NCBI RefSeq assembly: GCF_031323975.1
Contig: NZ_JAVIWS010000001.1
Coordinates: forward strand, 1,550,001 to 1,614,000
DNA from: Escherichia ruysiae
GTDB lineage: Bacteria > Pseudomonadota > Gammaproteobacteria > Enterobacterales > Enterobacteriaceae
Length of the DNA: 64,000 nt
Direction of reading: 5' to 3'
Positions 20,985-31,232 of the stretch are shown piece after piece. The notes under the pieces are model-generated. The model had not been told where the DNA came from, did not search any database, and saw only the letters and a list, made by a program, of their open reading frames with translations. Made by a program: the position numbers and the translations under genes. Numbering within the stretch: position 1 is the first letter of the stretch; every line of letters starts with the position of its first letter.

Positions 20985-22325
20985 TTAACGCACCATGCAC
21001 GGACGCTTGTTATCGAACGTCCAGCCAGGAATCAGGTACTGCATTCCCATCGCATCATCACGCGCGCCAAGCCCGTGTTTCTGATACAGCTCATGGGCTT
21101 TCATCACTTGATCCATATCGATTTCTACACCCAACCCCGGTTTTTCTGGCACCTGAACCAGACCGCCTTTGATCTCGAACGGTTCTTTGGTCAGGCGCTG
21201 ATTGCCTTCCTGCCAGATCCAGTGTGTATCAATCGCGGTGATTTTACCCGGTGCAGCAGCGGCAACATGGGTAAACATCGCCAGGGAAATATCGAAGTGG
21301 TTGTTAGAGTGTGACCCCCAGGTCAGGCCAAATTCATGGCACATTTGCGCCACACGCACTGAACCTTGCATCGTCCAGAAATGCGGGTCAGCCAGCGGGA
21401 TATCAACGGATTGTAACGAGAGCGTATGGCCCATCTGCCGCCAGTCGGTGGCTATCATATTGGTTGCAGTCGGCAGGCCAGTTGCGCGACGGAACTCTGC
21501 CATCACTTCACGCCCGGAGAAACCTTGCTCCGCACCACACGGATCTTCTGCATAAGCCAGAGAACCTTTCAGGTATTTACCAATTTTAATCGCTTCGTTC
21601 AGCGACCAGGCACCGTTAGGATCGAGCGTAATACGCGCCTGCGGGAAGCGTTTCGCCAGCGCCACAATAGACTCGGCTTCTTCTTCTCCGGCCAGTACAC
21701 CGCCCTTCAGTTTGAAATCGTTGAAGCCATATTTTTCATATGCCGCTTCCGCCAGGCGCACCACCGCATCCGGCGTCATCGCTTCTTCGTGACGCAGGCG
21801 ATACCAGTCACATTTATCATCCGGCTGGCTTTGATACGGCAGCGGTGTGGCTTTGCGATTACCGACGAAGAACAGATAACCGAGCATTTCGACTTCGCTA
21901 CGCTGTTGACCATCGCCCAGCAACGACGCCACGTTTACCCCCAGATGCTGCCCCAGCAGATCCAGCATTGCCGCTTCAATTCCAGTCACCACATGAATCG
22001 TGGTACGCAGGTCAAAAGTCTGCAAACCACGCCCGCCAGCATCACGATCGGCAAACGTGTTACGCACCAGCGTCAGAACGTTTTTGTACTCGCCCAGCGT
22101 TTTACCCACCACCAGCGGAATCGCATCTTCCAGCGTTTTACGGATTTTCTCGCCGCCGGGAATTTCCCCTACGCCAGTGTGACCAGAATTATCTTTGATA
22201 ATCACAATATTACGCGTGAAGAACGGTGCGTGTGCACCACTCAGATTCATCAGCATGCTGTCATGACCCGCCACCGGGATGACCTGCATTTCAGTAACAA
22301 CAGGCGTCGTAAATTGAGAACTCAT
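20985..22325 (-). CDS. gudD: D-glucarate dehydratase GudD
   Basis: 446 residues from the ATG at 22323-22325 ([20 protein letters not shown]); eight extra in-frame codons upstream from a TTG are not used. It dehydrates D-glucarate (and L-idarate) to 5-keto-4-deoxyglucarate. It is an enolase-superfamily enzyme with the lysine pair in NDFKLKGGV (about 205/207), metal ligands in ITLDPNGAW and [12 protein letters not shown], and the catalytic histidine in [11 protein letters not shown] (about 339). Full length. In K-12 gudX lies between gudP and gudD; here gudD follows gudP directly, apart from a gudX stub. Expression should respond to CdaR and glucarate (K-12 knowledge). Confidence 0.97.
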   Translation of the reverse strand: MSSQFTTPVVTEMQVIPVAGHDSMLMNLSGAHAPFFTRNIVIIKDNSGHTGVGEIPGGEKIRKTLEDAIPLVVGKTLGEYKNVLTLVRNTFADRDAGGRGLQTFDLRTTIHVVTGIEAAMLDLLGQHLGVNVASLLGDGQQRSEVEMLGYLFFVGNRKATPLPYQSQPDDKCDWYRLRHEEAMTPDAVVRLAEAAYEKYGFNDFKLKGGVLAGEEEAESIVALAKRFPQARITLDPNGAWSLNEAIKIGKYLKGSLAYAEDPCGAEQGFSGREVMAEFRRATGLPTATNMIATDWRQMGHTLSLQSVDIPLADPHFWTMQGSVRVAQMCHEFGLTWGSHSNNHFDISLAMFTHVAAAAPGKITAIDTHWIWQEGNQRLTKEPFEIKGGLVQVPEKPGLGVEIDMDQVMKAHELYQKHGLGARDDAMGMQYLIPGWTFDNKRPCMVR

Positions 22326-22345
22326 GTTTATGTCCTTATTCAGAA

Positions 22346-22378
22346 TCAATGACGGCCGAAAACGGGACGTTTACGGTC
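22346..22378 (-). pseudogene. gudX: gudX remnant: last ten codons only
   Basis: On the minus strand the sequence GACCGTAAACGTCCCGTTTT continues to CATTGA and encodes [10 protein letters not shown] and a stop, the end of the GudX protein as I recall it from K-12 (…[11 protein letters not shown]). The rest of the roughly 446-codon gene, a glucarate-dehydratase-related paralogue, is absent: only 92 bp separate gudP and gudD. The upstream bases up to the gudP stop do not continue the GudX frame. This is a large internal deletion that kept the gudD ribosome site. Confidence 0.75.
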
Positions 22379-22417
22379 AGAAATTCAGGAGCCGGGATGT
22401 TAATCTGGGTTATCATC

Positions 22418-23770
22418 TTACTTTCCCGCGACAGGTTTCAGCTCAATACGCTTGATATCGCCCACCAGCACCAGGTAGCTCAGTACCGCGATTAAGGCAT
22501 GAACCCCAACATAAATCAGCGCCCCATTAAACGAGCCAGTCGTGCCAACGATATAACCAATTGCGATTGGCGTGACGATGCCAGAAATGTTACCGAACAT
22601 GTTGAACAGGCCACCGGAAAGACCACTAATCTCTTTTGGCGCGGTATCTGCCATTACGGCCCAACCCAGCGCCCCGATGCCCTTACCGAAGAAGGCCAGC
22701 GCCATAAAGCCGATGATCATCCACTCAACGTTGACGTAGTTACAGAACACCATCACCATCGACAGCAGCATGCCCATCACGATCGGCGTTTTACGCGCAA
22801 TGTTCAGCGAACCCGTGCGACGCATCAGCCAGTCAGAAATAATTCCACCCAGCACACCGCCGATAAAACCGCAAACCGCCGGAACAGAAGCCACAAAGCC
22901 CGCTTTCAGAATTGACATCCCACGCGCCTGCACCAGATAAACCGGGAACCAGGTGATAAAGAAGTAAGTCATGGCGTTGATACAATACTGACCGATATAA
23001 ACGCCGATCATCATCCGCGAACCTAGCAACTGTTTGATCTGCCCCCACTTCACGCTGAACGGCACTTTAACTTTGGTGTTTTGCTGATCCATATTGATCA
23101 GCGCCCCGCCCGCAGCAATGTAGTCCAGCTCTTTCTGATTTACGCCCGGATGTTGATTTGGCTCGTGGATGACTTTCAACCAGATAAAGCTGATGACAAT
23201 GCCCAGACCGCCCATAAAGAAGAAAACGTGTGACCAGCCCACTTCATGAGTCAGCCAGCCCATAATCGGCGCGAAGATAACCGTTGCGAAGTATTGTGCG
23301 GAGTTAAAAATCGACACCGCCGTTCCCCTTTCCTGCGCAGGAAACCAAGCCGCTACAATGCGACTGTTGCCGGGGAAAGAGGGCGCTTCAGCAAGCCCGA
23401 CCAGGAAACGCAGCGTAAACAGGGCAACGATAATGCCGAATCCACTAAAGATATCGACGAAGCCTTGCAGCAAGGTAAACATCGACCAGATAAAGATCGA
23501 CCAGAAGTAGACGCGTTTTGAACCAAAGCGATCCAACAACCAGCCACCTGGGATCTGCCCTATTACATAAGCCCATGAGAAAGCAGAGAACACATAACCC
23601 ATTCCCACGGGATCAAGGCCGATATCTTTGGCCATTTCTGAACCGGCGATAGAGAGCGTAGCGCGGTCGCCGTAGTTGAAGGATGTGACGATAAACAACA
23701 TCACCACTATCCAGTAACGAGCATTCGTGCGTTTTTCAACACTGCTCGCAGCCTGACTTAAAGAACTCAT
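22418..23770 (-). CDS. gudP: D-glucarate/galactarate transporter GudP
   Basis: 450 residues, MFS anion-cation symporter family. It starts MSSLSQAASSVEKRTNARYW with about twelve membrane segments. GGWLLDRFGSKRVYFWS is motif A, and SFNYGDRATLSIAGSEM with the following aspartate/arginine region is typical of hexuronate/glucarate porters. It imports D-glucarate and galactarate for GudD and GarD chemistry. The first gene of the gud operon; its 419-bp upstream region should hold the CdaR-dependent promoter. Confidence 0.96.
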   Translation of the reverse strand: MSSLSQAASSVEKRTNARYWIVVMLFIVTSFNYGDRATLSIAGSEMAKDIGLDPVGMGYVFSAFSWAYVIGQIPGGWLLDRFGSKRVYFWSIFIWSMFTLLQGFVDIFSGFGIIVALFTLRFLVGLAEAPSFPGNSRIVAAWFPAQERGTAVSIFNSAQYFATVIFAPIMGWLTHEVGWSHVFFFMGGLGIVISFIWLKVIHEPNQHPGVNQKELDYIAAGGALINMDQQNTKVKVPFSVKWGQIKQLLGSRMMIGVYIGQYCINAMTYFFITWFPVYLVQARGMSILKAGFVASVPAVCGFIGGVLGGIISDWLMRRTGSLNIARKTPIVMGMLLSMVMVFCNYVNVEWMIIGFMALAFFGKGIGALGWAVMADTAPKEISGLSGGLFNMFGNISGIVTPIAIGYIVGTTGSFNGALIYVGVHALIAVLSYLVLVGDIKRIELKPVAGK

Positions 23771-24189
23771 TGTTGCACTCCTGAAAATTCGCGTTAGCCA
23801 CGCTCACTCTGGACTGCAATACCGCCAGGAAATCAGAGGTGACGTAGGGTGTTTTTTGCCGTTTTTATAGGTCGTTCGCCGAATGCGGCGCGTGTTTATA
23901 TCTGGCAATAGCAGTATAAAAAGCGCGCCATAGCGGCTCACCGTGCAACAACACAACATTAATGCGTTCAATGAGGCCCGATTTTGGCATTAGCCCTGGA
24001 CGGTGGAATCAACTTCACGGAAATGAAAACAAGAACAAGAAAGGAAGGGTTATAACGGAGAAATAAAGAAGAGTATGAAATGGATCGCTTGACTCCAGGC
24101 AAACGCCAGTAAAAAACCGTCACATTTGCAAGTTTTTACTGGCATTTGCCTGAAAGGATTCGATTCAGTTTGCTTAAAACGGCAATTTG
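23771..24189. other. gudP upstream region
   Basis: A 419-bp gap between gudP (minus) and the end of yqcA (minus). The part near gudP should contain its promoter and CdaR operator, which I cannot delimit. The part near yqcA contains a long inverted repeat (listed separately). No supported ORF. Confidence 0.5.
24096..24152. repeat. Long inverted repeat downstream of yqcA
   Basis: Left arm CAGGCAAACGCCAGTAAAAA (24096-24115) and right arm TTTTTACTGGCATTTGCCTG (24133-24152) match at 19 of 20 positions around a 17-nt loop. Read on the minus strand it starts 38 bp after the yqcA stop. The A/T runs sit at the loop side rather than outside the stem, so it is not a standard intrinsic terminator. It may end or protect the yqcA transcript. 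Confidence 0.6.
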
Positions 24190-24639
24190 TCAGGACAACA
24201 GCGTGCCCCAATGTTCGACCCACGGGTTTGATTCCGTTTCCGGTTCAGGGTTCTCACTGGCGTCAATCAGCAGCATTTCCCCTATCCGCTGCGCACTCTG
24301 TTCCTGCAACAAGGCATCGAACTGTTTGCCGCCGTTGCAGAAATTCACATAGCTACTGTCGCCGAGCGCAATTACGCCATAACGAAGATTCGGCTGAAAA
24401 CCGAGGCTATCTTTGATTCCCTGAAAAAGCGGCACAATGCTGTCAGGCAGGTCGCCTTGCCCGGTCGTGGACGTAACCACCAGAACGAACTTGTCCTGAT
24501 AGAGCAGCCAGTCGCTTAATTCTGGATCTTCAAACACCGTGGCTTTGTGCCCCTGCGCAGTCAGAATTGCTTCCGCTTCCTCCGCCACTAACAGTGAATT
24601 TCCGTACATGGTGCCCACAAAAATACCAATTTCCGCCAT
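24190..24639 (-). CDS. yqcA: Flavodoxin-like protein YqcA
   Basis: 149 residues. The N-terminal [20 protein letters not shown] is the FMN phosphate loop (GTMYGNS); [12 protein letters not shown] and [20 protein letters not shown] are the two isoalloxazine loops of short-chain flavodoxins and MioC-like proteins. It should bind FMN and act as a cytoplasmic electron carrier. Its partner is unknown. It is downstream of truC with a 17-bp gap and probably in the same transcript as yqcC and truC. Confidence 0.93.
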   Translation of the reverse strand: MAEIGIFVGTMYGNSLLVAEEAEAILTAQGHKATVFEDPELSDWLLYQDKFVLVVTSTTGQGDLPDSIVPLFQGIKDSLGFQPNLRYGVIALGDSSYVNFCNGGKQFDALLQEQSAQRIGEMLLIDASENPEPETESNPWVEHWGTLLS

Positions 24640-24656
24640 ACCGTTTTCTCCCTGGA

Positions 24657-25439
24657 TTAGGAACTTATCTCACCATCCTGACCTGATGGCGCACTGAACT
24701 CAACCCTTTCATTTTCAGGAAGCAGACCACGCCAGCCAAATTGTGATAACGCCTGCATCCAGGTGTCGTCCAGACCCGCGTGAATAGTCAGCGGTTCGCC
24801 GGTGAACGGATGCGTCAATGATAACTGGCTGGCATGTAGCATTAACCGCTGGAGGCCAAAATGTTCAGCCCCACTGCGATTCTGGCGTAAATCGCCATGT
24901 TTGCTGTCGCCAATAATTGGATGACGCAAATGGGCAAGATGGCGGCGGAGCTGGTGTTTGCGTCCGGTTTTCGGCTCCAGTTCCACCAGGCCGTAGCGCG
25001 TGGTCGGGTAACGTCCGGTTGCGACTGGCATTTCCACCGTCGCCAGACCGCGATAATGCGTCACCGCTGGCTGTGGCCCTTTATCTTCACGGGCAAATTT
25101 ATCAGCGATTTTGTCCAGTTCTTCCACCAGTGGATAATCCAGCACCGCTTCTTCCATTAGCCAGCCACGAACTATCGCATGGTAACGTTTCTGGATTTGA
25201 TGCTGTTCAAACTGTTGTGCCAGCAGCCGTCCAGCTTCGCTGGACAGTCCCATCAGCAATACGCCGGAAGTAGGTCTGTCCAGGCGATGCGCGGTAAACA
25301 CGTGCTGGCCTATCTGGTCACGCACGGTTTGCATGACCACCACTTTCTCATCGCGATCCAGCCAGCTACGGTGGACCAGCCAGCCGGACGGTTTATTTAC
25401 CGCAACCAGCCATTCATCCTGGTAGAGTATTTCCAGCAT
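24657..25439 (-). CDS. truC: tRNA pseudouridine(65) synthase TruC
   Basis: 260 residues. It is an RluA-family enzyme that isomerises U65 in the T-arm of certain tRNAs. The catalytic aspartate is D54 in [14 protein letters not shown], followed by the family's KRYHAIVRG, and by [22 protein letters not shown] that closes the active site. Full length. Its ATG overlaps the yqcC stop by one base (25439), a translational coupling arrangement. Confidence 0.96.
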   Translation of the reverse strand: MLEILYQDEWLVAVNKPSGWLVHRSWLDRDEKVVVMQTVRDQIGQHVFTAHRLDRPTSGVLLMGLSSEAGRLLAQQFEQHQIQKRYHAIVRGWLMEEAVLDYPLVEELDKIADKFAREDKGPQPAVTHYRGLATVEMPVATGRYPTTRYGLVELEPKTGRKHQLRRHLAHLRHPIIGDSKHGDLRQNRSGAEHFGLQRLMLHASQLSLTHPFTGEPLTIHAGLDDTWMQALSQFGWRGLLPENERVEFSAPSGQDGEISS

Positions 25440-25768
25440 CAGTTTGCGTCATCCGCAAAAAGGGCATCCAGCTTTTCCAGTTCCGCCAGAATAAGCGTGC
25501 GTTGCGGGTGATCCGTCGCCAGCGCCATTTCATAGTACGGCGCCACGGCAAATGCCCCCGGTAATGGCTGGTTGTTATCTAATAAATCGTGCATTCGTGG
25601 GATAAGCACCCACTGCAACCACTCCAGTGGTTCCATGGTGTCCATAAAGAACGGTTGGGTACTGTTGAATTGATGCGGCTGGGGCTCATCGTTTCGCCAG
25701 TGCTGATGTTCACGCAGTAACGATTCAAGCGCCTGCAACTGAAGACGAACGCGGTCATGAGTGGTCAT
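25439..25768 (-). CDS. yqcC: DUF446 family protein YqcC
   Basis: 109 residues, MTTHDRVRLQLQALESLLREH. It belongs to the DUF446/YqcC-like family: a compact, mostly helical protein with no signal peptide or membrane segment, and no known catalytic motif. Function not established. Placement directly upstream of truC with a one-base overlap is conserved in enterobacteria and suggests a tRNA-modification-related role, but that is inference. Its promoter region is next to the csrB 3' end. Confidence 0.9.
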   Translation of the reverse strand: MTTHDRVRLQLQALESLLREHQHWRNDEPQPHQFNSTQPFFMDTMEPLEWLQWVLIPRMHDLLDNNQPLPGAFAVAPYYEMALATDHPQRTLILAELEKLDALFADDAN

Positions 25769-25811
25769 AAAGCAACCTCAATAAGAAAAAACTGCCGCGA
25801 AGGATAGCAGG

Positions 25812-26180
25812 AATAAAAAAAGGGAGCACTGTATTCACAGTGCTCCCGGTTCGTTTCGCAGCAATCCAGCTACTTTTGTTGCTCCCTGCTCATCCTTGAC
25901 AACTTTTCCTCTGGTCTTGCGACCAATTGTTCATCCTGAACTATTGCTTCCTGCTCACACCACCCCGATGTGATACTTCATCCTGAAGTGTCCCTGGCCT
26001 TCCTGACCCACCGAATCATCCTGACCGGTTCTCATTCTCCATCCTGGAGGTGTCCTTTAACGCATCCAGCGTTTTCCTCTTCGCTTCATCCAGAAGCCTT
26101 TCCCTGAAACACCGTCCTGGCGTGTCCTTCAGAAGTGTCATCATCCTGATGTTCACTTCGTTGTCTGACTCCCTGTCGAC
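25812..26180 (-). ncRNA. csrB: CsrB regulatory RNA
   Basis: 369 nt on the minus strand, from GTCGACAGGGAGTCAGACAA at 26180 to the terminator with its U tract near 25815. It carries many AGGA/GGA motifs in hairpin loops (CAGGATGATG, CCAGGATGG, CTGGATGAAG, TCAGGATGAA and others), each a CsrA binding site, and ends in GGGAGCACTGTGAATACAGTGCTCCC with Us. It sequesters the translational regulator CsrA. In K-12 its transcription depends on UvrY, phosphorylated by BarA, whose gene is at 17994. Several loop bases differ from the K-12 copy I recall, but the GGA motifs look intact. Confidence 0.96.
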
Positions 26181-26390
26181 GAAGATAGAATCGTCTTTTT
26201 CGCTGAGTCTTACAAGGCGCTTACAGACAAAGCCTTAAGGATAATTTCATATGAAAGTTAAGAAATTTCATATAATCCATTGATTATAAATAAAAATATC
26301 GATTCTTATCTGTTTGAGTATTCGCTTATTTCCTGGCGATCTCCTACAGGGTCTGTAAGAGATCTCTCACAACCAGACGGGGTATTTGGA
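26181..26390. promoter_or_regulatory. csrB upstream region
   Basis: 210 bp between csrB and syd. In K-12 the csrB promoter and the upstream UvrY site, with IHF involvement, lie just before the RNA start. The AT-rich block at about 26240-26340 fits an IHF/UvrY-controlled promoter; exact elements are not assigned. A palindrome TATGAAA...TTTCATA occurs near 26248-26273. Confidence 0.45.
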
Positions 26391-26936
26391 TTACAGAAGA
26401 GGCTTAAGTTGGTTAAGGAATTCCGCAAGATTTGAGGCTAAATGCGTCCGTTTACGCGTTCCCAGCGTCTCTTTGCACACTTCACCAGAGAGATTACACA
26501 CCGAGATGACCTCTAACTCTTCTTCCAGTGTTGCGATAAATAGCGTGGGCGGCAGTTTTAACCGTTTCTGAGTCACCAGATGACCAATCAGATTTTCCTG
26601 CACCCGGCGGAAGTCGTCTTCGCTCCAGGTTTGCAGTAATGTCAGTTTGATATCGCCAAACTGCGCATGCATATCCCCGGCAAACTGGGTTGTATAGAAG
26701 GTATGAATTGTGGGTTGTATCACAATATCAAACGCCCGTTCAACCGCGTTTACATTTTGTTCACCGGTAAACGGCTGGGGTTGCCAGTATACGGCGTCAT
26801 CGGTGGTTGAAATAATGCATGGTGAAGGCACGCCATACAGCTCCTCACTTAACGGCCAGCTTTTATGCTCTTCATGCCACGCATCGCAGTAGCGTGCAGT
26901 AAAATCTTTCAGGGCATGTGCGGTCAAATCGTCCAC
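26391..26936 (-). CDS. syd: SecY-interacting protein Syd
   Basis: 181 residues, [28 protein letters not shown]. Syd is a peripheral membrane protein on the cytoplasmic face that binds SecY, checks SecY-SecE assembly, and can displace SecA when SecY is faulty. The protein is acidic in its N-terminal half and has no membrane helix. Full length. It diverges from queF with a 67-bp gap and is upstream of csrB on the same strand, though csrB has its own promoter. Confidence 0.95.
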   Translation of the reverse strand: MDDLTAHALKDFTARYCDAWHEEHKSWPLSEELYGVPSPCIISTTDDAVYWQPQPFTGEQNVNAVERAFDIVIQPTIHTFYTTQFAGDMHAQFGDIKLTLLQTWSEDDFRRVQENLIGHLVTQKRLKLPPTLFIATLEEELEVISVCNLSGEVCKETLGTRKRTHLASNLAEFLNQLKPLL

Positions 26937-27003
26937 TAATTTCTCTCTTCACTTAAACCAGATACACTTGTCGTTTAGTTTATCTGGTTTATGACGGTGA
27001 AAC

Positions 27004-27852
27004 ATGTCTTCTTATACAAACCATCAGGCACTTGCGGGCCTGACTCTCGGAAAATCAACCGATTACCGGGATACCTATGACGCCAGCCTGCTGCAAGGCG
27101 TTCCGCGTAGTCTGAATCGCGATCCTCTGGGCCTGAAAGCGGATAACCTGCCTTTTCACGGCGCGGATATCTGGACGCTGTATGAGCTTTCCTGGCTGAA
27201 TGCCAAAGGTTTGCCACAGGTCGCTGTCGGTCATGTTGAACTTGATTACACCAGCGTAAATCTGATTGAGTCGAAGAGTTTTAAGCTCTATCTCAATAGC
27301 TTTAACCAGACGCGTTTTAATAACTGGGAGGAGGTGCGCCAGACGCTGGAGCGCGATTTAAGCACCTGTGCCCAGGGTAAGGTTAGCGTGGCCTTATATC
27401 GTCTTGATGAACTGGAAGGCCAGCCGGTGGGACATTTCAATGGCACCTGCATTGATGAGCAGGATATCGCTATCGATAACTATGAATTTACCACTGACTA
27501 TCTTGAGAATGCCGCCAGCGGTGAAAAAGTGGTGGAAGAGACGCTAGTCAGCCATTTGCTGAAGTCAAACTGTCTGATCACCCATCAGCCAGACTGGGGG
27601 TCAATCCAAATTCAGTACCGTGGACACAAAATTGACAGGGAAAAACTGCTGCGCTATCTGGTTTCTTTCCGTCATCACAACGAGTTCCATGAGCAATGCG
27701 TAGAGCGTATTTTTAATGACCTGCTACGCTTCTGCCAGCCAGAGAAATTAAGCGTCTATGCGCGTTATACCCGTCGTGGCGGCCTGGACATTAACCCCTG
27801 GCGTAGCAATAGCGACTTTGTCCCATCGACGACCCGACTGGTACGACAATAA
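27004..27852 (+). CDS. queF: NADPH-dependent 7-cyano-7-deazaguanine reductase QueF
   Basis: 282 residues, the long (YqcD-type) bimodular T-fold form. It reduces the nitrile preQ0 to the amine preQ1 using NADPH, the last free-base step before insertion into tRNA by Tgt. The active-site cysteine lies in [16 protein letters not shown] (about Cys190, with Asp197 just after), and [13 protein letters not shown] is the NADPH-side motif in the N-terminal module. Full length. It diverges from syd and precedes ppnN by 111 bp. queE is at 9411-10082. Confidence 0.97.
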   Translation: MSSYTNHQALAGLTLGKSTDYRDTYDASLLQGVPRSLNRDPLGLKADNLPFHGADIWTLYELSWLNAKGLPQVAVGHVELDYTSVNLIESKSFKLYLNSFNQTRFNNWEEVRQTLERDLSTCAQGKVSVALYRLDELEGQPVGHFNGTCIDEQDIAIDNYEFTTDYLENAASGEKVVEETLVSHLLKSNCLITHQPDWGSIQIQYRGHKIDREKLLRYLVSFRHHNEFHEQCVERIFNDLLRFCQPEKLSVYARYTRRGGLDINPWRSNSDFVPSTTRLVRQ

Positions 27853-27963
27853 ATTTTTTCTCATTTTTGCGTACTGGATTCACGCATAGAGTTGTGAAAG
27901 GCCATCATGCAGGGCTATTGTAATCAAAGGGAATGACGATATTCGTCCCATAAGGAGTTTTTC

Positions 27964-29328
27964 TTGATTACACATATTAGCCCGCTTGGCTCCATGGATA
28001 TGTTGTCGCAGCTGGAAGTGGATATGCTTAAACGCACCGCCAGCAGCGACCTCTATCAACTGTTTCGCAACTGTTCACTTGCTGTTCTGAACTCCGGTAG
28101 TTTGACCGATAACAGCAAAGAATTGCTGTCTCGTTTTGAAAGTTTTGACATTAACGTGCTGCGCCGTGAACGTGGCGTTAAGTTAGAACTGATCAATCCC
28201 CCGGAAGACGCTTTTGTCGATGGGCGCATTATTCGCGCCTTGCAGGCCAACTTGTTCGCTGTTCTGCGCGACATTCTCTTCGTCTATGGGCAAATCCATA
28301 ACACCGTTCGTTTTCCAAACCTGAATCTCGACAACTCTGTCCACATTACTAATCTGGTCTTTTCTATATTGCGTAATGCTCGCGCACTGCATGTCGGCGA
28401 AGCGCCAAATATGGTTGTGTGCTGGGGCGGTCACTCAATCAACGAAAACGAGTATTTATATGCCCGTCGCGTCGGAAATCAGCTGGGTCTGCGTGAGTTA
28501 AACATCTGCACCGGTTGTGGTCCAGGAGCGATGGAAGCGCCGATGAAAGGCGCAGCAGTGGGTCACGCTCAGCAGCGTTACAAAGACAGCCGTTTTATTG
28601 GTATGACAGAGCCGTCGATTATCGCTGCTGAACCGCCTAACCCGCTGGTCAACGAATTGATCATCATGCCGGATATCGAAAAACGTCTGGAAGCGTTTGT
28701 GCGTATCGCTCACGGCATCATTATCTTCCCTGGCGGTGTGGGTACGGCAGAAGAGTTGCTCTATTTGCTGGGAATTTTGATGAATCCGGCAAATAAAGAT
28801 CAGGTCTTACCGCTGATCCTCACCGGTCCGAAAGAGAGCGCCGATTACTTCCGCGTACTGGACGAGTTTGTCGTGCATACGCTGGGAGAAAACGCGCGCC
28901 GCCATTACCGCATCATCATTGATGACGCTGCTGAAGTCGCTCGTCAGATGAAAAAATCGATGCCGCTGGTGAAAGAAAATCGCCGTGACACCGGTGATGC
29001 TTACAGCTTTAACTGGTCAATGCGCATTGCGCCAGATCTGCAAATGCCGTTTGAGCCGTCTCACGAGAACATGGCTAATCTGAAACTGTACCCGGATCAA
29101 CCCGTTGAAGTGCTGGCTGCTGACCTGCGTCGTGCGTTCTCCGGTATTGTGGCGGGTAACGTAAAAGAAGTCGGTATTCGCGCCATTGAAGAGTTTGGGC
29201 CTTATAAAATCAACGGCGATAAAGAGATAATGCGTCGTATGGACGACCTGCTTCAGGGTTTTGTCGCCCAGCACCGTATGAAGTTGCCTGGCTCAGCCTA
29301 CATCCCTTGCTACGAAATCTGCACGTAA
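27964..29328 (+). CDS. ppnN: Pyrimidine/purine nucleotide 5'-monophosphate nucleosidase PpnN
   Basis: 454 residues, starting TTG/ATG-type start at 27964 (translation [14 protein letters not shown]; the codon is TTG, as in K-12). It cleaves nucleotide monophosphates to free base and ribose 5-phosphate and is stimulated by (p)ppGpp, tuning nucleotide pools under stress. The core is the LOG/YgdH fold, with [28 protein letters not shown] and the [16 protein letters not shown] motif. N- and C-terminal extensions distinguish it from plant LOG proteins. RelA in this window makes its allosteric ligand. Confidence 0.95.
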   Translation: MITHISPLGSMDMLSQLEVDMLKRTASSDLYQLFRNCSLAVLNSGSLTDNSKELLSRFESFDINVLRRERGVKLELINPPEDAFVDGRIIRALQANLFAVLRDILFVYGQIHNTVRFPNLNLDNSVHITNLVFSILRNARALHVGEAPNMVVCWGGHSINENEYLYARRVGNQLGLRELNICTGCGPGAMEAPMKGAAVGHAQQRYKDSRFIGMTEPSIIAAEPPNPLVNELIIMPDIEKRLEAFVRIAHGIIIFPGGVGTAEELLYLLGILMNPANKDQVLPLILTGPKESADYFRVLDEFVVHTLGENARRHYRIIIDDAAEVARQMKKSMPLVKENRRDTGDAYSFNWSMRIAPDLQMPFEPSHENMANLKLYPDQPVEVLAADLRRAFSGIVAGNVKEVGIRAIEEFGPYKINGDKEIMRRMDDLLQGFVAQHRMKLPGSAYIPCYEICT

Positions 29329-29337
29329 TCTCCCCTC

Positions 29338-29366
29338 CCCCGGTAACGTTTGTTGCCGGGTTTTTC
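29338..29366 (+). terminator. Intrinsic terminator after ppnN
   Basis: CCCGGTAAC and GTTGCCGGG arms followed by five T, starting 10 bp after the ppnN stop codon. Confidence 0.85.
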
Positions 29367-29885
29367 TCTTATTTAGTCACTCACTCACCAATCCATTTCA
29401 TTTGTTATCTGAATGTTTCAACGCATCATAAGACACTTAATATCACCAATATTAATATGTCATACAATTTATATTGCCACGCAAACGTTTACCTGCTTTC
29501 ATAAACCGCATTTTATTACTGTGAAAAAGAAATTCTTATCATGATTAACTAAAAGTATTGATTTTTTCAGTTCAACCTACATATATTGCGCGCCCCGGAA
29601 GAAACCAGATATCGTTTAGTGGGAAAATATTGCCCTTAAATTCTCTTTTACTTTTGATTTACAGAGTAAAGAGTTGGGATTATCTATCTTCTAAGTAGAT
29701 TATTGTATTTGAGATCAAGATCACTGATAGATGCATAACTTGTGTGTATCTTTCCGCCCTCAAATTATTACGGCGGAAAATGATTAAGCCATCGCCGATA
29801 GACAGATTTCATTTTTACGGCCAGGCACCTTCCCGGGCTGAACTGGCTAAAAGCTGAATTATTTGCATTCCTCCAGGAGAAATAG
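29367..29885. promoter_or_regulatory. sdaC upstream region with CRP-like site
   Basis: About 520 bp with no supported ORF, strongly AT-rich at 29390-29700. A CRP-like site TTTGAGATCAAGATCACTGA at about 29708-29727 (TGAGA-N6-TCACT) lies about 160 bp before the sdaC start. K-12 sdaC is known as CRP-activated and also controlled by Lrp, consistent with this. A GGAG ribosome site (29874-29879) precedes the sdaC ATG. Confidence 0.6.
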
Positions 29886-31175
29886 ATGGAAACGACTCAA
29901 ACCAGCACGATTGCGTCGAAAGACTCTCGCAGTGCCTGGCGCAAGACAGACACCATGTGGATGCTGGGCCTCTACGGCACGGCAATCGGCGCGGGTGTAC
30001 TGTTCCTGCCAATCAACGCCGGTGTTGGCGGTATGATCCCGCTGATCATCATGGCCATCCTTGCGTTCCCGATGACGTTTTTTGCTCACCGTGGCCTGAC
30101 TCGCTTCGTACTGTCTGGTAAAAACCCAGGCGAAGACATCACTGAGGTAGTAGAAGAACACTTTGGTATTGGTGCAGGTAAACTGATTACTCTGCTGTAC
30201 TTCTTCGCTATCTACCCGATCCTGCTGGTTTATAGCGTGGCAATCACCAACACGGTTGAAAGCTTCATGTCTCACCAGCTGGGTATGACGCCGCCGCCGC
30301 GTGCGATTCTGTCCCTGATCCTGATCGTGGGTATGATGACCATCGTTCGCTTCGGTGAGCAGATGATCGTTAAGGCGATGAGTATTCTGGTATTCCCGTT
30401 TGTTGGCGTACTGATGCTGCTGGCTCTGTACCTGATCCCGCAGTGGAACGGCGCAGCTCTGGAAACGCTGTCTCTGGACACTGCATCTGCAACCGGAAAC
30501 GGTCTGTGGATGACCCTGTGGCTGGCGATTCCGGTAATGGTATTCTCGTTCAACCACTCTCCGATCATCTCTTCTTTCGCCGTTGCGAAGCGTGAAGAGT
30601 ACGGCGATATGGCAGAACAGAAATGCTCGAAGATCCTGGCATTCGCTCACATCATGATGGTGCTGACCGTAATGTTCTTCGTCTTCAGCTGCGTACTGAG
30701 CCTGACTCCGGCAGACCTGGCTGCGGCTAAAGAGCAGAACATCTCGATTCTGTCTTACCTGGCGAACCACTTTAACGCGCCGATCATCGCGTGGATGGCT
30801 CCGATTATCGCGATTATCGCTATCACCAAATCCTTCCTCGGCCACTACCTGGGTGCGCGTGAAGGCTTCAACGGTATGGTGATCAAATCTCTGCGTGGTA
30901 AAGGTAAGTCTATCGAAATCAACAAGCTGAACCGTATCACTGCACTGTTTATGCTGGTAACGACCTGGATTGTTGCTACGCTGAACCCAAGCATCCTGGG
31001 GATGATTGAAACCCTGGGCGGTCCAATCATCGCGATGATCCTGTTCCTGATGCCGATGTACGCAATCCAGAAAGTACCGGCAATGCGTAAGTACAGCGGT
31101 CACATCAGCAACGTATTCGTTGTCGTGATGGGTCTGATTGCTATCTCCGCAATTTTCTACTCTCTGTTCAGCTAA
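29886..31175 (+). CDS. sdaC: Serine:H+ symporter SdaC
   Basis: 429 residues, inner membrane, hydroxy/aromatic amino acid permease (HAAAP/STP) family. It has about eleven membrane segments after a short polar start ([26 protein letters not shown]), beginning with [23 protein letters not shown], the unwound first helix that binds substrate. It imports L-serine with a proton. The operon partner sdaB, 57 bp downstream, deaminates it. Regulated in K-12 by CRP and Lrp. Confidence 0.97.
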   Translation: METTQTSTIASKDSRSAWRKTDTMWMLGLYGTAIGAGVLFLPINAGVGGMIPLIIMAILAFPMTFFAHRGLTRFVLSGKNPGEDITEVVEEHFGIGAGKLITLLYFFAIYPILLVYSVAITNTVESFMSHQLGMTPPPRAILSLILIVGMMTIVRFGEQMIVKAMSILVFPFVGVLMLLALYLIPQWNGAALETLSLDTASATGNGLWMTLWLAIPVMVFSFNHSPIISSFAVAKREEYGDMAEQKCSKILAFAHIMMVLTVMFFVFSCVLSLTPADLAAAKEQNISILSYLANHFNAPIIAWMAPIIAIIAITKSFLGHYLGAREGFNGMVIKSLRGKGKSIEINKLNRITALFMLVTTWIVATLNPSILGMIETLGGPIIAMILFLMPMYAIQKVPAMRKYSGHISNVFVVVMGLIAISAIFYSLFS

Positions 31176-31180
31176 ATCCT

Positions 31181-31205
31181 TTCGCGCCGCTTTCGGGCGG
31201 CGCTT
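31181..31205 (+). other. Hairpin between sdaC and sdaB
   Basis: GCGCCGC TTTCG GGCGGCGC at the start of the 57-bp intergenic space, with no T tract. It may stabilise the sdaC 3' segment or adjust the relative levels of the two proteins rather than terminate. Confidence 0.5.
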
Positions 31206-31232
31206 CCTCCGTTTTAACCCGATGAATTTCCT

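Noticed and set aside
21426..22352. 308-codon open frame opposite gudD
   Set aside because: Antisense to an intact, recognised enzyme; His/Arg/Gln-rich with no family features.
22336..22416. 26-codon frame starting just after the gudP stop (MITQINIPAPEF…)
   Set aside because: It crosses the gudX deletion scar in a different frame from the GudX remnant, and no family resemblance is seen; likely chance.
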